Source of the DNA: Botryotinia globosa
Taxonomy: Eukaryota > Ascomycota > Leotiomycetes > Helotiales > Sclerotiniaceae
Length of the DNA: 64,000 nucleotides
Direction of reading: 5' to 3'
NCBI GenBank assembly: GCA_014898425.1
Contig: RCSZ01000003.1
Span: 2,790,001 to 2,854,000, forward strand
A program made the position numbers and the translations under genes. The notes below the pieces were generated by a model. The model saw only the letters and a program-made list of their open reading frames with translations, was not told where the DNA came from and made no database searches. Each line of letters starts with the position of its first letter. Within the stretch, counting starts at the first letter, position 1. Of the stretch, positions 36,518 through 48,540 are shown in pieces.

Positions 36518-38773
36518 ATGAGTTTAGAGGAAATAGATACCAAGGAATCATGCTTCGCGCGAAATATTTACGAGTCTGGTGATCAGATTGTTATTGCATT
36601 GGATTTCGGTACAACATTCAGCGGCATTGCATATGCATTTACCAATGAGGACAAGCCTGATATTGTTACGATCTTAGACTGGCCAGGTACCTTCCATCTC
36701 TTGTCACATCCTGATCCTCCTCCATTCCCTTTTTCGCTTATTTTCATCACCATCTATTTTCTCCCTTCTCCACAATGAGCAACGATTTGCCTGAATTCTA
36801 ATTAAATTCAGGACGTGAGGGTTACAAAGAACCCAAAATTCCAACCGTGATCTGTTACGACCCGGAAAATGCCTCGGGCTTCACATGGGGAGCTCAAATT
36901 CACAAGCGTAAGGTCATCCGTGGGATGAAATTACTTCTTGATCCCGCTCAACATATGCCCGTCTACCTGCCAGCTTCAAGCACCAGTAACGACCTTAGCG
37001 TTTTGGGCAAGTCTGCCCTAGATGTCACAGCTGATTATATTGGAGCCATGTATGGGCATGCCATGACTGTGATTGAAAGCAAAATTACCAAGGAATACCT
37101 CGACGTGTGCCAAAAGAAATTCGTTCTATCCGTTCCCGCCGTCTGGTCTGATAAAGCTAAGGATTTGACGTTAAAGGTAACATTATACACACACATCTTT
37201 ACGACATCAACTGACTTCAACCTTTAAAGGCAGCCAAGCGAGCCGGTATACATCCAGTTACACTCATCAAAGAGCCAGAGGCTGCCGCGCTTTACACGCT
37301 GCACACACTAAAAGAGCGAGCACTATCTGTATGTCATTCCGCTCGGTATGTGATTCTCTCACTGACAGTGAACGGGTTGGTGACGCGTTCGTTATTTGCG
37401 ACGCTGGGGGTGGAACTGTCGATCTAATTTCCTACGAAATCACACAGTTGACGCCCAAACTCAATTTGAAAGAACTTGTGCCTGGCAAAGGTACAGTGAT
37501 CTAATTTTTCTCTACACTAAAGCACAAGCTAAATAGTATTAGGCGGAATGGCAGGTTCATTAGGCCTCAACAAACGATTTGAGGAAGCTGTCAAGGAGCT
37601 CGTCGGTGAAGATCAATTCTACGCCCTCCGAAAAACCAAGGGTTTTACTTATGCTGTCGAATCCTTTGATCTGAGAGTGAAGACTGCGTTTCGGGGAAAC
37701 GAGGTAGAAGAATATGTCGTGTACTTTCCTATGGCAAACCTTCAGAACAACAAAAGCAAAAATATTGGTTCGGATTGCTGGATTATGAATTGGCAAGAGG
37801 ACCTCATTTTCACCCATATATCAAGAGTTAAGACTAATTTTCATAAAGCGATGACTTGAAAAAAATCTTTGATCCACTAATCATCGACATCGAAAGATTG
37901 GTTGACGAGCAGGTCAATTTGGTCAAGGTTAAACGAATGTCGGAGGATCATCCAAAAGCAACAGAAATAAAGGTATGCTCATAAGTATCTAGAGTCTTCT
38001 TTTGCAAGTCGTTGCTAAATACATTAGGGCATCTTCCTCGTGGGTGGATTTGGTTCCTCAGCTTATCTCAAATCTCGAATTGGGGCCTGCCATCCAGCCA
38101 TTCAAATTATCCAGCCGCATGATGCGTGGTCTGCTATCGTCAAGTAAGTTTTCCGTGTATATTAATGCTATGAATTTCCATTAAATGATTCTAGGGGAGC
38201 CGTTCTCAGCGGGATTCCACCCAAGACCAGTGGTGTTTCCATCGTTTCGAGGCAATCGACGAGACACTACGGGATAGAAGGCCGATCACTTTATGATGAG
38301 GAAAGAGATCGAGGACGACCAAAGACTGTGGATTGCTATGGAGTCACTCGAACCTCAATAGTAAGATTTTTATCTCATTGAAGCAAACTGACTTGCTGAT
38401 TGGAAACTAGATGGTGTGGTACATCTACCGTGGTGAGGACCTGAGTAGAGACCAGAGACTTCACTTTTCATTCTATCGAACCATTGAAGGAGCCATCACA
38501 AATAGGGCACTCGTTTTTCGAGAACATCTCCTTCAATGCGAAAGCACAGCTGCGCCTGTTCATCCTGGAATTACAGTCAAGCAAAACTGCGTCTTGAAAA
38601 TCGACTTGAGTGGTGTGGATCGTTCAACATTCAAACAAAGAACTTCAATTTTGGGTACTCCATGCTGGGACGTTCATTATGACTTGGTAGTCGCTGTTTC
38701 ATCTGCTGTGATGAAGTTCTCGCTCGAGATCAAGGGCAAGGAAATGGGGAGTGTTGAGGCCAAGTATGACTGA
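36518..38773 (+). CDS. Hsp70-like ATPase (actin-like nucleotide-binding fold), one defective splice site
   Basis: Nine exons: 36518-36686, 36812-37176, 37230-37328, 37376-37490, 37537-37792, 37849-37972, 38028-38143, 38195-38360 and 38411-38773. Joined they give 590 residues in one frame. ATP-site motifs are clear: phosphate-1 IALDFGTTFSGIAYA, connect-1 LIKEPEAAALYTL, phosphate-2 ICDAGGGTVDLISYE and adenosine IFLVGGFGSSAYL. The C-terminal 200 residues do not look like the classical peptide-binding domain, as usual in the expanded fungal Hsp70-like family whose roles are largely unknown. The intron at 37329-37375 has a good GTATGT donor and a CTGAC branch site, but its acceptor position reads GG. 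The closest AG, at 37368, would put a stop at once. The intron at 37793-37848 has a GC donor with an AG acceptor. The gene lies between two paralogous coiled-coil genes. Confidence 0.75.
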
Positions 38774-39759
38774 ACATGATGTAGGAGGATACTTCAGGCC
38801 TTGATTTGAGTTTCTCGCCTGGTGGTATTTTCTTGCGAAGGAATGAATTGATGATACGAAAGACTTCGCGCGGTACTTGCTTTGTCATTTGTTTGGAGGT
38901 CTCAACAGACAGTTGCTACATGGGCGCATGAAACGTCTCCTCAACTTTACAAAAAGCACCATCAATTCAAATCTCATGTGGAGGTTTTTAGATCTTTTTG
39001 CAGATTGTTTGATTTATGATCAATCATTGCACGAGCATTCAAGATGATTAAAGTGACATTGAAAGTGTGAGATTGAACTGAGATTTTCATTGTTCTCCAA
39101 CTCCATGCCCCCACTATTGTTTGATACATTTGACCTTGGCATAAGACGCGAAAGATTAAAGTGAAGGCCGGGCCACCGATTAGGGGCTACTTCCTCTGAG
39201 CAGTGTGTGGTGCATCATCTTATATTGTGCCCTTTAGCTTGCCATAGTATAACTCTATTCACTATCATTACAGTCGAGGACAATCTCACACATACCAAAT
39301 AATATTTTTCTTCCTTCAAAATTTATGAATTGTATCTCAAAACATAGCTTTGATAACTCAAAGTGAGAATTATAATTTAATGAAGGAGAAACTTCATTTA
39401 GTATGAGCGGGTTTGCTTTTGGTTAGGTACAAAGCAACATTGGATAATTCATGTGATGGATGTCGACCGAACTAACATCGTATGCACAGATTTTTGAAAG
39501 GCTTGATACTTACAAGATCCGACACTGAAAACTGAAAACGGAAAAGAGTAAGCACTGTGACAAGGGATTGGCTGGCATGATATCGAGACAGACAAAGAGA
39601 GTAGTCTCTGGTTCTTTGATCATGAATGCTATGGAGGTCCCTTTCATGAATGCAAGATTAGCGAACGTGGTCAGATCACAACGCTCGTGTCCTCAAAATC
39701 TGCACCATGAGCTCAAGGATTAATTTGTCCAATCTCCAGGTGCAATTAAATTATTCAAA
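38774..39759. other. Intergenic, Hsp70-like gene to coiled-coil gene B
   Basis: A 986-bp gap with no supported gene. It should contain the Hsp70-like terminator and the promoter of the coiled-coil gene. No repeat or motif stands out. Confidence 0.4.
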
Positions 39760-41411
39760 ATGGATGCCGAAGTTCCAGCGCCCAAAGACAGCCAAGATGT
39801 TCATGTTGGGGGATCTGTTCAACAAGCTGTAGAACTGGTGGGTAAGATGCTCGAGCAGGTTCAAATTGAGCTTGAGAAAATGCTATCTCAACGCGGTGAA
39901 GTCCCAGTAAGTTCAATCCAGTCATACATGACTTGTTTTGGAATCTCTGAATTGTGGCTTCAATATTGCATTACCTTTTCCATTACTAATGAACATCATT
40001 CCGCAGCCCGAGATAGATGCTCTCGAAAATGAAAAGGATGAGTCCCAAAAACGATACAAAGACCTTGAGAGCAATTACCAGAAGATATCAGAAGAACTCA
40101 AAGCATTTGGCCGCCCAATTATTACACCCGCCAAAAGTGGTCAAGTCCAAGCAGAATTGAACCTTGCTCAAGCAAAAAAAGACATCGAAAAATTGAGAGC
40201 CGAGGTTGAGAAACTTCAAGCTCAGTGCAATGACTATCAAGCACAAGCTCATCAGCCTCTTCAAAATGTGAAAAAGTTAGAGACGCAACTTGAGGAACTC
40301 AAGTTGCAAAATATAGAACTGCAAAGGAAGAAAATCGAAAACGTCGAAACACAAGAGAGGGAGATTCTCACCCTACGTAACGAACTCACAAAACTTCAAA
40401 GCCAAACCACCCAACGGGACTCTGCTTTTACATCCTTAGAACAGAAGCTTGAAACTTCTCAGAGGGATACCACATATTATCAACAACTATCGAGGAGGTT
40501 TCGAAAAATCATTCAGGAAACACATGCACCAATGGCGATCGACGATGAGGTTCATGCCAAAGAATTTGACTGGCTACGGGGAGAAATTTATCTCATCATT
40601 CACAGTTCCTATATAATGAGGCGAGTCCATCCAGAACGTCGAAATCCGGACTTACAGATTGCCGAAACTTATCTTTACAATCTTTTCAGTTTGGGTCTTG
40701 ATGAACATGAATTAGAGAATGCAGTAAGAGCTTTCGTATTCGGCCGCTTGGATAAATCTCTGCTATTCAAAGGTTTCTTTGGACTTGGAGATATGGATGA
40801 GAGTTTGGGTATGGAGGCTGGGCTGAGAAATTTCGAGTCAATGCTCAACGAGAATCACCCAGGTATTTTGCGCTCACCATCTACCTTCCATTTGAATAGA
40901 TAGATTTTGAGTACTGACACCTCTAGATCAAAACTTCGAAATCGCCGAATGGAGAACCGCAACAATGAAATGTGCAAGACTATTGCAACCCGTCGACCCA
41001 AGTCGTCCACCAGGCCCTTACATCCACGTCGCTAGAGAATTGATGTGGCTATTGGACCCCTTACTAAAAGACTCCCAGAATGAGACAGATCAGCTCATGA
41101 CTCGCTGGCAGGCACTTTGTATGAAAGCCCTCAGCCTTACCATGAAGCTGAGGAATTCCAAGGATGTGTACCGCTGCGAGATTCCCCTACCAGGAGACGT
41201 GCTTGAGGATGACGATATAACCATACTATCTGAAATTCATAACGAGAATTGTAAGAAGTATGCCGAGTTAAATGGCAGGACTATTGCGTACGCTCTTTCG
41301 GGTGCATTAGTCAAATACTCAGTCGAGGAGCCGGAGAGAAAGTTGGTCTTAGTGAAGCCATGGGTAGTGACGCATGTTCATCCAGAAGATAGTTCATCCA
41401 GACGAGAGTAA
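39760..41411 (+). CDS. Coiled-coil protein B, paralog of the gene at 34448
   Basis: Three exons, 39760-39906, 40007-40862 and 40927-41411, give 495 residues of unknown function. Residues about 50-210 form a long, heptad-rich coiled coil (LNLAQAKKDIEKLRAEVEKL and onward). A globular segment follows with WLRGEIYLIIH and VRAFVFGRLDKSLLFKGFFGLG. The terminal domain has WRTATMKCARLLQP, DVYRCEIPLPGD, TIAYALSGALVKY and KPWVVTHVHP. It aligns by eye with protein A over the last two thirds. Both have a phase-1 terminal intron that splits an Asp codon (G|AT) and a 485-nt last exon. No signal peptide or membrane segment is seen. The role is not known; the position next to an Hsp70-like ATPase suggests a possible partner or regulator, which is inference only. 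Confidence 0.8.
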
Positions 41412-41952
41412 ATGAAGTCTTCTCCGAGATTTTGAGTCTGCTGAACTGGCCTTGAATGTTCCTGGTCAGAAACAATGGTTGGCGAGGGTGGTAGGCGCAT
41501 TGAAAAGGATACGCGTTGCATATAACATTATGCGGTACAGACCGCTCACCTATCAAGGTCGTCGAGCTCAAGGACCACTTCGTAGATTCAGAGGTTCTCT
41601 TCCGCGCAATGGGTCACCTTATATTATCTATTCACCATCCTCTGTGACACGTATGTGGTGAAGGAGATATGTTGGCGCGTGATATCATGAATGTCAGCCT
41701 ACTTTGCTTCTCACAATGCCTGGCGTCCCTTCACAAAAATCATGTCAATTCTCATACCATGGTGTTGCGCTCGTCTCATGAACTTAGCCCAAAAACACGC
41801 TATTTTGATTAAGGCATCGAGTAGAAGCTCGCGGCATCAATGCCGGCTTACTTGATTGTTCTTTCCAGGCCGCAACATTCCACCCGTGGTGCAGTGTAAT
41901 ATATATTGATCGCTAGATGGACTTTTCATACACCGTATTCAATCGTTGACTC
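41412..41952. other. Intergenic, coiled-coil gene B to tRNA-Ser
   Basis: A 541-bp gap in which no gene is seen. A short open frame at 41452-41661 lacks any motif. Confidence 0.4.
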
Positions 41953-42047
41953 GGCATGTTGCCAGAGTGGTTAATGGGTAAGACTTGAATGTATAATTCG
42001 GTTATCTTATGGTTTCGGCCTCGTAGGTTCAAATCCTGCACATGTCG
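41953..42047 (+). tRNA. tRNA-Ser(UGA), with intron
   Basis: A complete class II tRNA fold can be drawn. The acceptor GGCATGT pairs with ACATGTC (one G-U) and the D arm is CCA-GAGTGGTTAA-TGG. The anticodon stem TAAGA/TCTTA encloses anticodon TGA. The T arm is GTAGG-TTCAAAT-CCTGC and the discriminator is G, as usual for Ser. The long variable arm (13 nt) fits serine. A 14-nt intron lies at 41990-42003, directly 3' of position 37, the canonical site. Confidence 0.9.
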
Positions 42048-43362
42048 TGAATAACGTTTTGCCATTTCTTTTGGTTCCAAGACTTGCAATGATTTGAAAG
42101 AAGTGCTTTTATTAATAAGTTCGTGGCTGGTAGCTGGGCAGTGATTCTGAGTGGAGAGTACGGTGTGCGCAGCCCGCCCCATAGATAATAATAGCGGACT
42201 GGTGGAGTGCCTAACGCCGTGATATCAGAAATTTAACGCCGAAAAGGTACTGAGTGTTGGCACCACATTCATTTTGAGACAGGCGTTAAAGCATTCGAGA
42301 TGTTGTCCCATTTCCACGTCATGGCTGGTGTCTTGTTTTGACGCAGATTTTTCTCTGATTGAATCCACTCAGGTGGCTCAGATCGTCGCGTTTCATGCTT
42401 TCGATGAAGGTGGATAGAACTGGAACTGGATTTGGACCAGCACGCAGGAGGTATTGGGCTTGTATCGAGGGTTAGTTGATGGCTGCAGGAAGTCCGGAGT
42501 GATGCATCACACGTTCACCTCCTCGTGATGACTTCGTGTATTTTAATGAGGGGGAAAAGGAGAACGATGAGGAGGACACCGCAGGTCGAATAAGGATAAC
42601 AACCCGGGGAACCTATTGGTTCTCCCGAAAAATTCCCAAAATTTGAAGCTCAGCGAAGGTTACATTGATATATAGCAATGCGACGCGACGAGCCGCTTAG
42701 CAATAACGCCCGACATTGCTGTCGAATCCATGTCTTCATTGTGATCTTCCATGGTTCAGTAGAAGTCGATTTATCGACCTATCGACCTATCGACCTATCG
42801 ACCTATCGACCTATCGACCTATCGAGGCGACAGCAAGCACACTGGCTATCACGAACATGTACAAGATAATGAGGTAAATTCATGCCTTCATTCAATATCG
42901 AATATCGAGTAGAGTTTGATTGAGATGGACGTCTTGACTGGACGTCTTGACTGGACACGACAACAAGATTAGAGAAAGAAAAGGGAGCAGAAATATATAT
43001 ATTCGTGTACAGCAATAGACATGGTTTTATTCTGAGTAGATGTAGCTTTCAATTGAGTAAATATAATACAAGTTTGATCGAGTTGTCGTCGTTATGGATT
43101 GAATTATGAATTATTCAATGTTTGCAGTGGGTGGTGAGGTGAGATGAAATATCAAACAAACACGATAGGCATTATTACTGATAGCGTTGAGGAAATCGGA
43201 TCTCGCGAACTTTAATTTCCAAACAAAACAACCTTTTATTAACCTACAACCCATTCCATTCCATCACTCGTCAACCCCTCAACCCCTCGACTTTACCACA
43301 ATCTCTCGACGTCGCACTCTCCCTCGACGATAACCCGCATTCCTTTTCAAAACACCATCATC
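42048..43362. other. Intergenic with 8-bp tandem repeat
   Basis: A 1.3-kb gap without a supported gene. About seven copies of ATCGACCT lie at 42773-42826. The last 150 bases, rich in C and A, are the probable leader of the Y14 gene. Confidence 0.45.
42773..42826. repeat. ATCGACCT octamer tandem repeat
   Basis: Nearly seven perfect copies in the gap before the Y14 gene. Confidence 0.9.
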
Positions 43363-43934
43363 ATGGCCGATACCGAAATGGATGTCGATGCGCCTTCATC
43401 ACCACAAGAGCAACGAAATGACACCAAGAATGCCTCTATGACAACTCACTCAAATGCGACAGCGGTACGATCTATCGAAGGCTGGATCATCATCGTCACC
43501 AATGTACACGAAGAAGCTAGTGAGGAGGACTTGAATGACAAATTCGCAGACTTTGGAGAGATCAAGAATCTTCATTTGAACCTCGATAGAAGAACTGGAT
43601 ACGTCAAGGTGAGCTCATACCATTACGTCTTTGGCATGGAAGCTCTCGGATCAATTTAGCATTATCGCCTTGGGATTTATAAGACAATGTCGGACAGCTA
43701 ACACAAAATGTCTGCAACTAGGGTTACGCATTGATCGAATACCCAACATTGGACGAGGCAAGGGCCGCTATTGATGGTGCGCATAATACCAAGTTGCTGG
43801 AACAGACTGTCGAGGTGGACTTTGCATTTGTTAGACCGCCACCAGGAGGAAAGGGTAGAGGAGGTCGGGCACCTGCCAAAGGTAGAGCAAGAAGCCGATC
43901 ACGTAGTCCCAGTGGCAGAGAAGGGGGCGATTGA
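43363..43934 (+). CDS. RNA-binding protein Y14 (RBM8A), exon junction complex core
   Basis: Two exons, 43363-43608 and 43722-43934, encode 152 residues. Y14 pairs with Mago and is deposited on mRNA upstream of exon junctions, where it affects export, localisation and decay. The single RRM is typical: [20 protein letters not shown] (RNP2 region), [36 protein letters not shown] (RNP1, split by the intron) and VDFAFVRPP. The C-terminus is a Gly/Arg then Arg-Ser-rich tail ([15 protein letters not shown]), as in animal Y14. The acidic N-terminus [13 protein letters not shown] also fits. Retention of Y14 matters because many yeasts have lost the complex. Confidence 0.93.
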
Positions 43935-44945
43935 ATGAGTGCAGGTGACGATATTGTGCCACATGAATGGTAGTTGGATGAATGATTTCTAATCATCAAA
44001 TTACATTCTTGAGGAGCGGTGGAAGAAATCTGGGGAAAATTACATGGGATATGGAGGAAAATTAGAAAAGCTACCTACCTACCTACCTAGGTACCATGTA
44101 CTCCTCCTTTAAAAGCCGATGTGTTTTCATGGGAAAGACATATCGGCGTATATTCAAATCATTACGATGGTAAGTTCATCTAATCGCCTTGGAATTCGGG
44201 GCAGAATATGTCACTAATCTATATTTAGTCTTGAGATACCAAAATGAATTACCATTGAGTTTCCTCTTTAGTTTATTTCACTCTAACGAGTCTGAGCCCC
44301 ACGAGAATTTGATCGTTACATCTCCGAAGTTTTCATCCAACTGTTGGACATCGCCGAGACGTAACACTTGTCTACTCCAAAGTGTTCTTGGATAAAAAGA
44401 GTTGTCTTTGCAGAAAGTTAGAGGACCCTACTCACATTTCTCCAAGAACCTAGTGGACCCTACATTCAGAAGGAAAAAAGACTCTATTCCGATTTGAAGA
44501 ACCTTGTACGGTGGGCTGACATAGAATGATGTGAGCGAGCCTTTCCCCCTGGCACCACATTCTTTGGACATTTACCAACGATTTTGCTTCTTCCACAGAC
44601 AAGGCTTTATCCGGGAATCCCACCATACCCTTGACAACCTTACCTTCTCGAGATCCTTGAATCCTAGAGGGTCATGCAAGCATATCTGGCGATCTAACAA
44701 CACTCTCCGACAGCATCTAACAGCACTTGGACCACTACTATATAAGTATCCTGTATCACCAGACCTTTGAATCCTCATACCACTTCATTTTGTACACTTT
44801 ACATATTTACACTGCTACACACAAAGAAGACCATACAAACATCTTCACATTTACATATTTACTGCTTTCGGTTGCACCATTATATATTGTCTTTTGATTC
44901 ACACAACTCTTTAACCCTCCCTCACCTTGGTGAACAAACATCACA
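43935..44945. other. Intergenic, Y14 to F-box-like gene
   Basis: A 1.0-kb gap. It has a CTAC tetranucleotide run (about 44073-44096) and, from about 44770, a pyrimidine- and A-rich leader leading to the next ATG. Open frames at 44189 and 44531 are not supported. Confidence 0.45.
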
Positions 44946-46070
44946 ATGGCTCGTACATTTTTAGATACTCTCCCAAGAGAGATTCGCGATCAAATATACG
45001 GTTATGTTCTATCATCCCATTCCAGAAGTGTATATCTATCCGAAAGCGTGGTCAATGACCCCGATTACCCTCAAGAAGAATATTCGGCAGCTGGAAAGCC
45101 CCCATATACCATCCGCTCCAAATCTCACGGCGAAACCATACGCCTTTCCTTTTTACGAACCTGTCGTCAAATCTACCATGAAGCTAAAGTCGTCTTCTGG
45201 GAGCAAAACTCACTCATTCTCGATGGCATCCTTCCTCGAACATATATCGATCACCCCATACTAGGCAGACTGCCAGGTTCGATAGCCTCGATGGCTACCT
45301 CGGTCGAACTCAAGATAGATATATTAGGTCGTTCAGCTTTCCGTCGGAAGTCTGAATTATCTGAAGACAGCCCTTCGCTTGTTCCATTCGAATATCAATT
45401 GAAGGATCTTGCACGATGGCCAAACCTGAAGAGAATAAAGCTACACATGAGTCTCGGGGAAGATCCATGGGGTAATTACGACGGATATGGGCATAGTGGT
45501 TTCGCAAGACTACTCTATTGGAGACTTAGAGGCGGATCAAATGATCATTGGCACAACTTAGTCCAATCAAACATCAAAGCGTTGCAAGAAGCGGGCGGAA
45601 AGGATGGTTACCTGTCTCACGTCAAGAAGGAATTGGATATCAACACAGGCTGCGCACTTCCTAATGGCAATGGCTTCCCTCAAAGAATGCTAAAGGTGTC
45701 TACTGGATCTCCTGGAGAAGTTCTACAAGAATTAAGTGAGGCATGGCTTGGTACTCTATCAGTTGATGGTAGATTATCTTATCTGGAGGGCGAAGAGAAA
45801 GAGGATATGTTTGTTCAACAGCCAGCACCACGTCTACCTATGCTCGATGATTTCTTCTTTTTCAAATACGACATTGATCGTTGGGTAGATGGACAATCAG
45901 GTGTAAGGTTATGGGGCAAAGCAAAACAAATTTGGCCAGCAGGAGATGAGGGTAAACAGGCGAGAAGAGGTGCTTGGGAGGACTCAGGGAGAATGGGTTG
46001 TTCTTTTGATGTTATGCGCGAGATTCACTGGCCTTGGAAACAAATGTCACCGTCTGACTTTATTCCGTGA
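44946..46070 (+). CDS. F-box-like domain protein, function unknown
   Basis: A single exon of 374 residues. The N-terminus FLDTLPREIRDQIYGYVLSS is the F-box-like/2EXR opening that is very common in filamentous ascomycetes, followed by the usual LSFLRTCRQIYHEAKVVFWEQNSL block and a Leu-rich segment with WPNLKRIKLHM. No repeat domain (WD40, LRR) can be recognised in the C-terminal half. Such proteins may recruit substrates to SCF ubiquitin ligases, but many have no known role. The start follows a long leader and is the first in-frame ATG. Confidence 0.8.
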   Translation: MARTFLDTLPREIRDQIYGYVLSSHSRSVYLSESVVNDPDYPQEEYSAAGKPPYTIRSKSHGETIRLSFLRTCRQIYHEAKVVFWEQNSLILDGILPRTYIDHPILGRLPGSIASMATSVELKIDILGRSAFRRKSELSEDSPSLVPFEYQLKDLARWPNLKRIKLHMSLGEDPWGNYDGYGHSGFARLLYWRLRGGSNDHWHNLVQSNIKALQEAGGKDGYLSHVKKELDINTGCALPNGNGFPQRMLKVSTGSPGEVLQELSEAWLGTLSVDGRLSYLEGEEKEDMFVQQPAPRLPMLDDFFFFKYDIDRWVDGQSGVRLWGKAKQIWPAGDEGKQARRGAWEDSGRMGCSFDVMREIHWPWKQMSPSDFIP

Positions 46071-48540
46071 ACTTTGGATTTGAGTCTCTTTCTCAATTGT
46101 CACATGTATTACGAGTTTTCTTATCTCTGTATCACGTATTATGAAGTACATCCTCAGCTAGGCGTTGTGGAATTTTGCTTTTAAAACATTTACAAATACA
46201 TAATTTATACATATATCTACCTCTTCAATGCAATATATTCATGTGCCGTGGACTTCGAATATTATCTTTTTATCCCTCCAACTTTTTTCTGTGTTTGAAA
46301 CCTAGCCACGGTGTCGTTGTCGGTTACTATTACAACAGTTGACCCCCATTCACCAGCACAAACACCCAAACACACAATCCACGTACATACATAGCAGCTG
46401 CAGTCAGCGCTATTGAATGCGGGGTAAGGGAATTGGGACAAGTGATACAATGGTGCCTGTCGGAAAGACTGGGCTTGCTTGCCACTTTGAAGTCAAAGAC
46501 CAATGAGTGAGAAAAGCCAAGAAGAGATTCGGTGGTGGTGGAAACAAAGCTGTAGCATGCTGGACCCGAGTCAACCTCGTGAGAGATTGCGGGGCGTGGG
46601 TGATGAGATGATAGGAGGATAGTCTATCGGATGCTTGTCTTGAGTATGGTTTGAGCGTTTTTGATAGGGAATGAGTGATAGGTTGGGGATGTGTTATAAC
46701 TTATGGGAAAGGATAGGGGTAGGCATTTTTGCAGCTGCATATGCGGTTGCGGACTAGGTATCTGATGATAAGGCTAAAAACGAAAGCGATGGATCCGAGA
46801 GCAAACGCGTGGGATATTATGAGATGTGATCTAGACAGGAAGAGGCGTCGGCCAGATGATGAGTTGGGATTTAATTCGCTTGTCGAGTAGTATTTTCATC
46901 CGTCCTTTCATTCGAATGCGGATCTGGGGGTGGCGAAATATTTTTCTCGGGAATTGGTGTCACCTATTATGCTGTGCATGTGTTTTTATTGTTACTTGAC
47001 ATCAATATCTCAAATTGGATTGGCAATTTAAATTCTGAAGGCGTTCTAAGAAATTGTGCTGAATCACCTGCCATGGACGATCAAATACTCGGGGGGAGCA
47101 CAACCATTCACGTGCACTTAGTCCTCGCTTGAAAATCCGTGCTTCATTTCATCCACCATAACTACCCGGCACCCCCAACAAAACTTCCCCGGCGAACACC
47201 CCCAACATCCCGCGCGCAAAATTATTCAACGGAACATTTATACTCTGCTCCTACAATACTTTTTCGATCCGAACTGGGTTTTGTAAGAATCGTGCCGATC
47301 GCACGAATTGAATACTTGTGGTTTGTTCATCGGCCCGGAAAATCGTTTTTCAAAGGGGCTTATCGGACCCGAGTTGCGGGTTCGGCGGGTGGTGCTACGA
47401 GTGTGGGATCTTCAGCTGGGTTGGATGGAAAGTCTTGGTAGGATGGATTTGGATGAGTACAGTATACTCTGGATATTTACCCCTTGGAATTCTGAGGTGG
47501 AAGACGTTCATTGGGAGATGGAAAGGGAAGAGTAGTCTCTCCACCCACACCAGTTCGTCCAGCGCTCTTAGTATCGTACCCTCCATGCATACGGAGAATA
47601 TGTTTGCGTCTCCGCTTCATCCTTCATCCTAGCATTTCCAACGCCTATCTATCTCGCCTTATGATGTGGGTATTGGGAAGGAGAGGGGGGTAGCGTGAAC
47701 TCGGTGTAACTAGGTTGAAGGGTCTTGCTGCGTACCGGTTCACCGAAAAGCTAGGCTGTGTATCATAGGCAGAAGCTGGTAAGGAAGGATGAAATGCTGT
47801 CAGAAATAGCCTATCGTTGTACTACATTTGATGGTGATGGTTCTGGAACACGGGGGTCATGATTTTGGAGACAGCGAGATAGGGTATTGATGATGGATGG
47901 GCTGGACTGAGTGGTGCGGTCTCACCGTTGCTTTCTTTTGCCGCACCTGTTGAGATTGAAGGTACTGATAGAAATCGGAACTATCTGAAGCTCAGGGCGC
48001 GGCGTTGATCTTGTTGAGTGCCATGGCTGCAGGGCTCTGATGGATAACATCAGCTATCTAGATCCTAATTGAGCCTCACGGAACAATATCTACGGTTGCT
48101 TCCCGAAATCAGTCATTCTTATGTCAGCGTGGTTCATCACCTCTTTGAGTCTATGAGCCGAGATGGTTGTGTGGCGCTTCTTTTTCAAGCACTGCAGAGG
48201 GAGGGGATATATGTGATCGTAACGTGGATACAACTGTGCATACTGAGTCGGAAGATTCTTTTGAACGATCATCGATGATTCAGCGATGATGATGAGTCAG
48301 AGATAAAAGATCCCAGACGCAGGATGACATTGAGCTGCCACCACCATCGAACCTTACAGCCACGATCGAACTTTGACAGGAATGCGCTTGTCGCAGATGC
48401 ATAATCGCGATCTGATACATTGAAAATGACCTCATATTACATCTACAAATCCTCTTGAAACACATCTAGATCGTGATACATTCTATTCTCAAGACCAGAT
48501 CGTTGATCCTTTGCATGAATAGAATTCTCCCCACTCGGTC
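46071..48540. other. 2.5-kb gap without a supported gene
   Basis: Composition is ordinary. Several open frames of 60-100 codons (47139-47441, 47318-47632 and others) overlap on different frames and show neither motifs nor joinable splice sites. I see no repeat or transposon signature. Confidence 0.4.

Noticed and set aside
37346..37368. 23-nt intron in the Hsp70-like gene
   Set aside because: It would repair the frame but is too short; a 47-nt intron with a mutated acceptor fits family conservation better.
42773..42826. CRISPR-like array at the octamer repeat
   Set aside because: Units are contiguous 8-mers without spacers, and the genome is eukaryotic; it is a simple tandem repeat.
47139..47693. 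Overlapping open frames of 60-104 codons in the gap after the F-box-like gene
   Set aside because: Three frames are open at once, no motif is seen, and no splice joins them.
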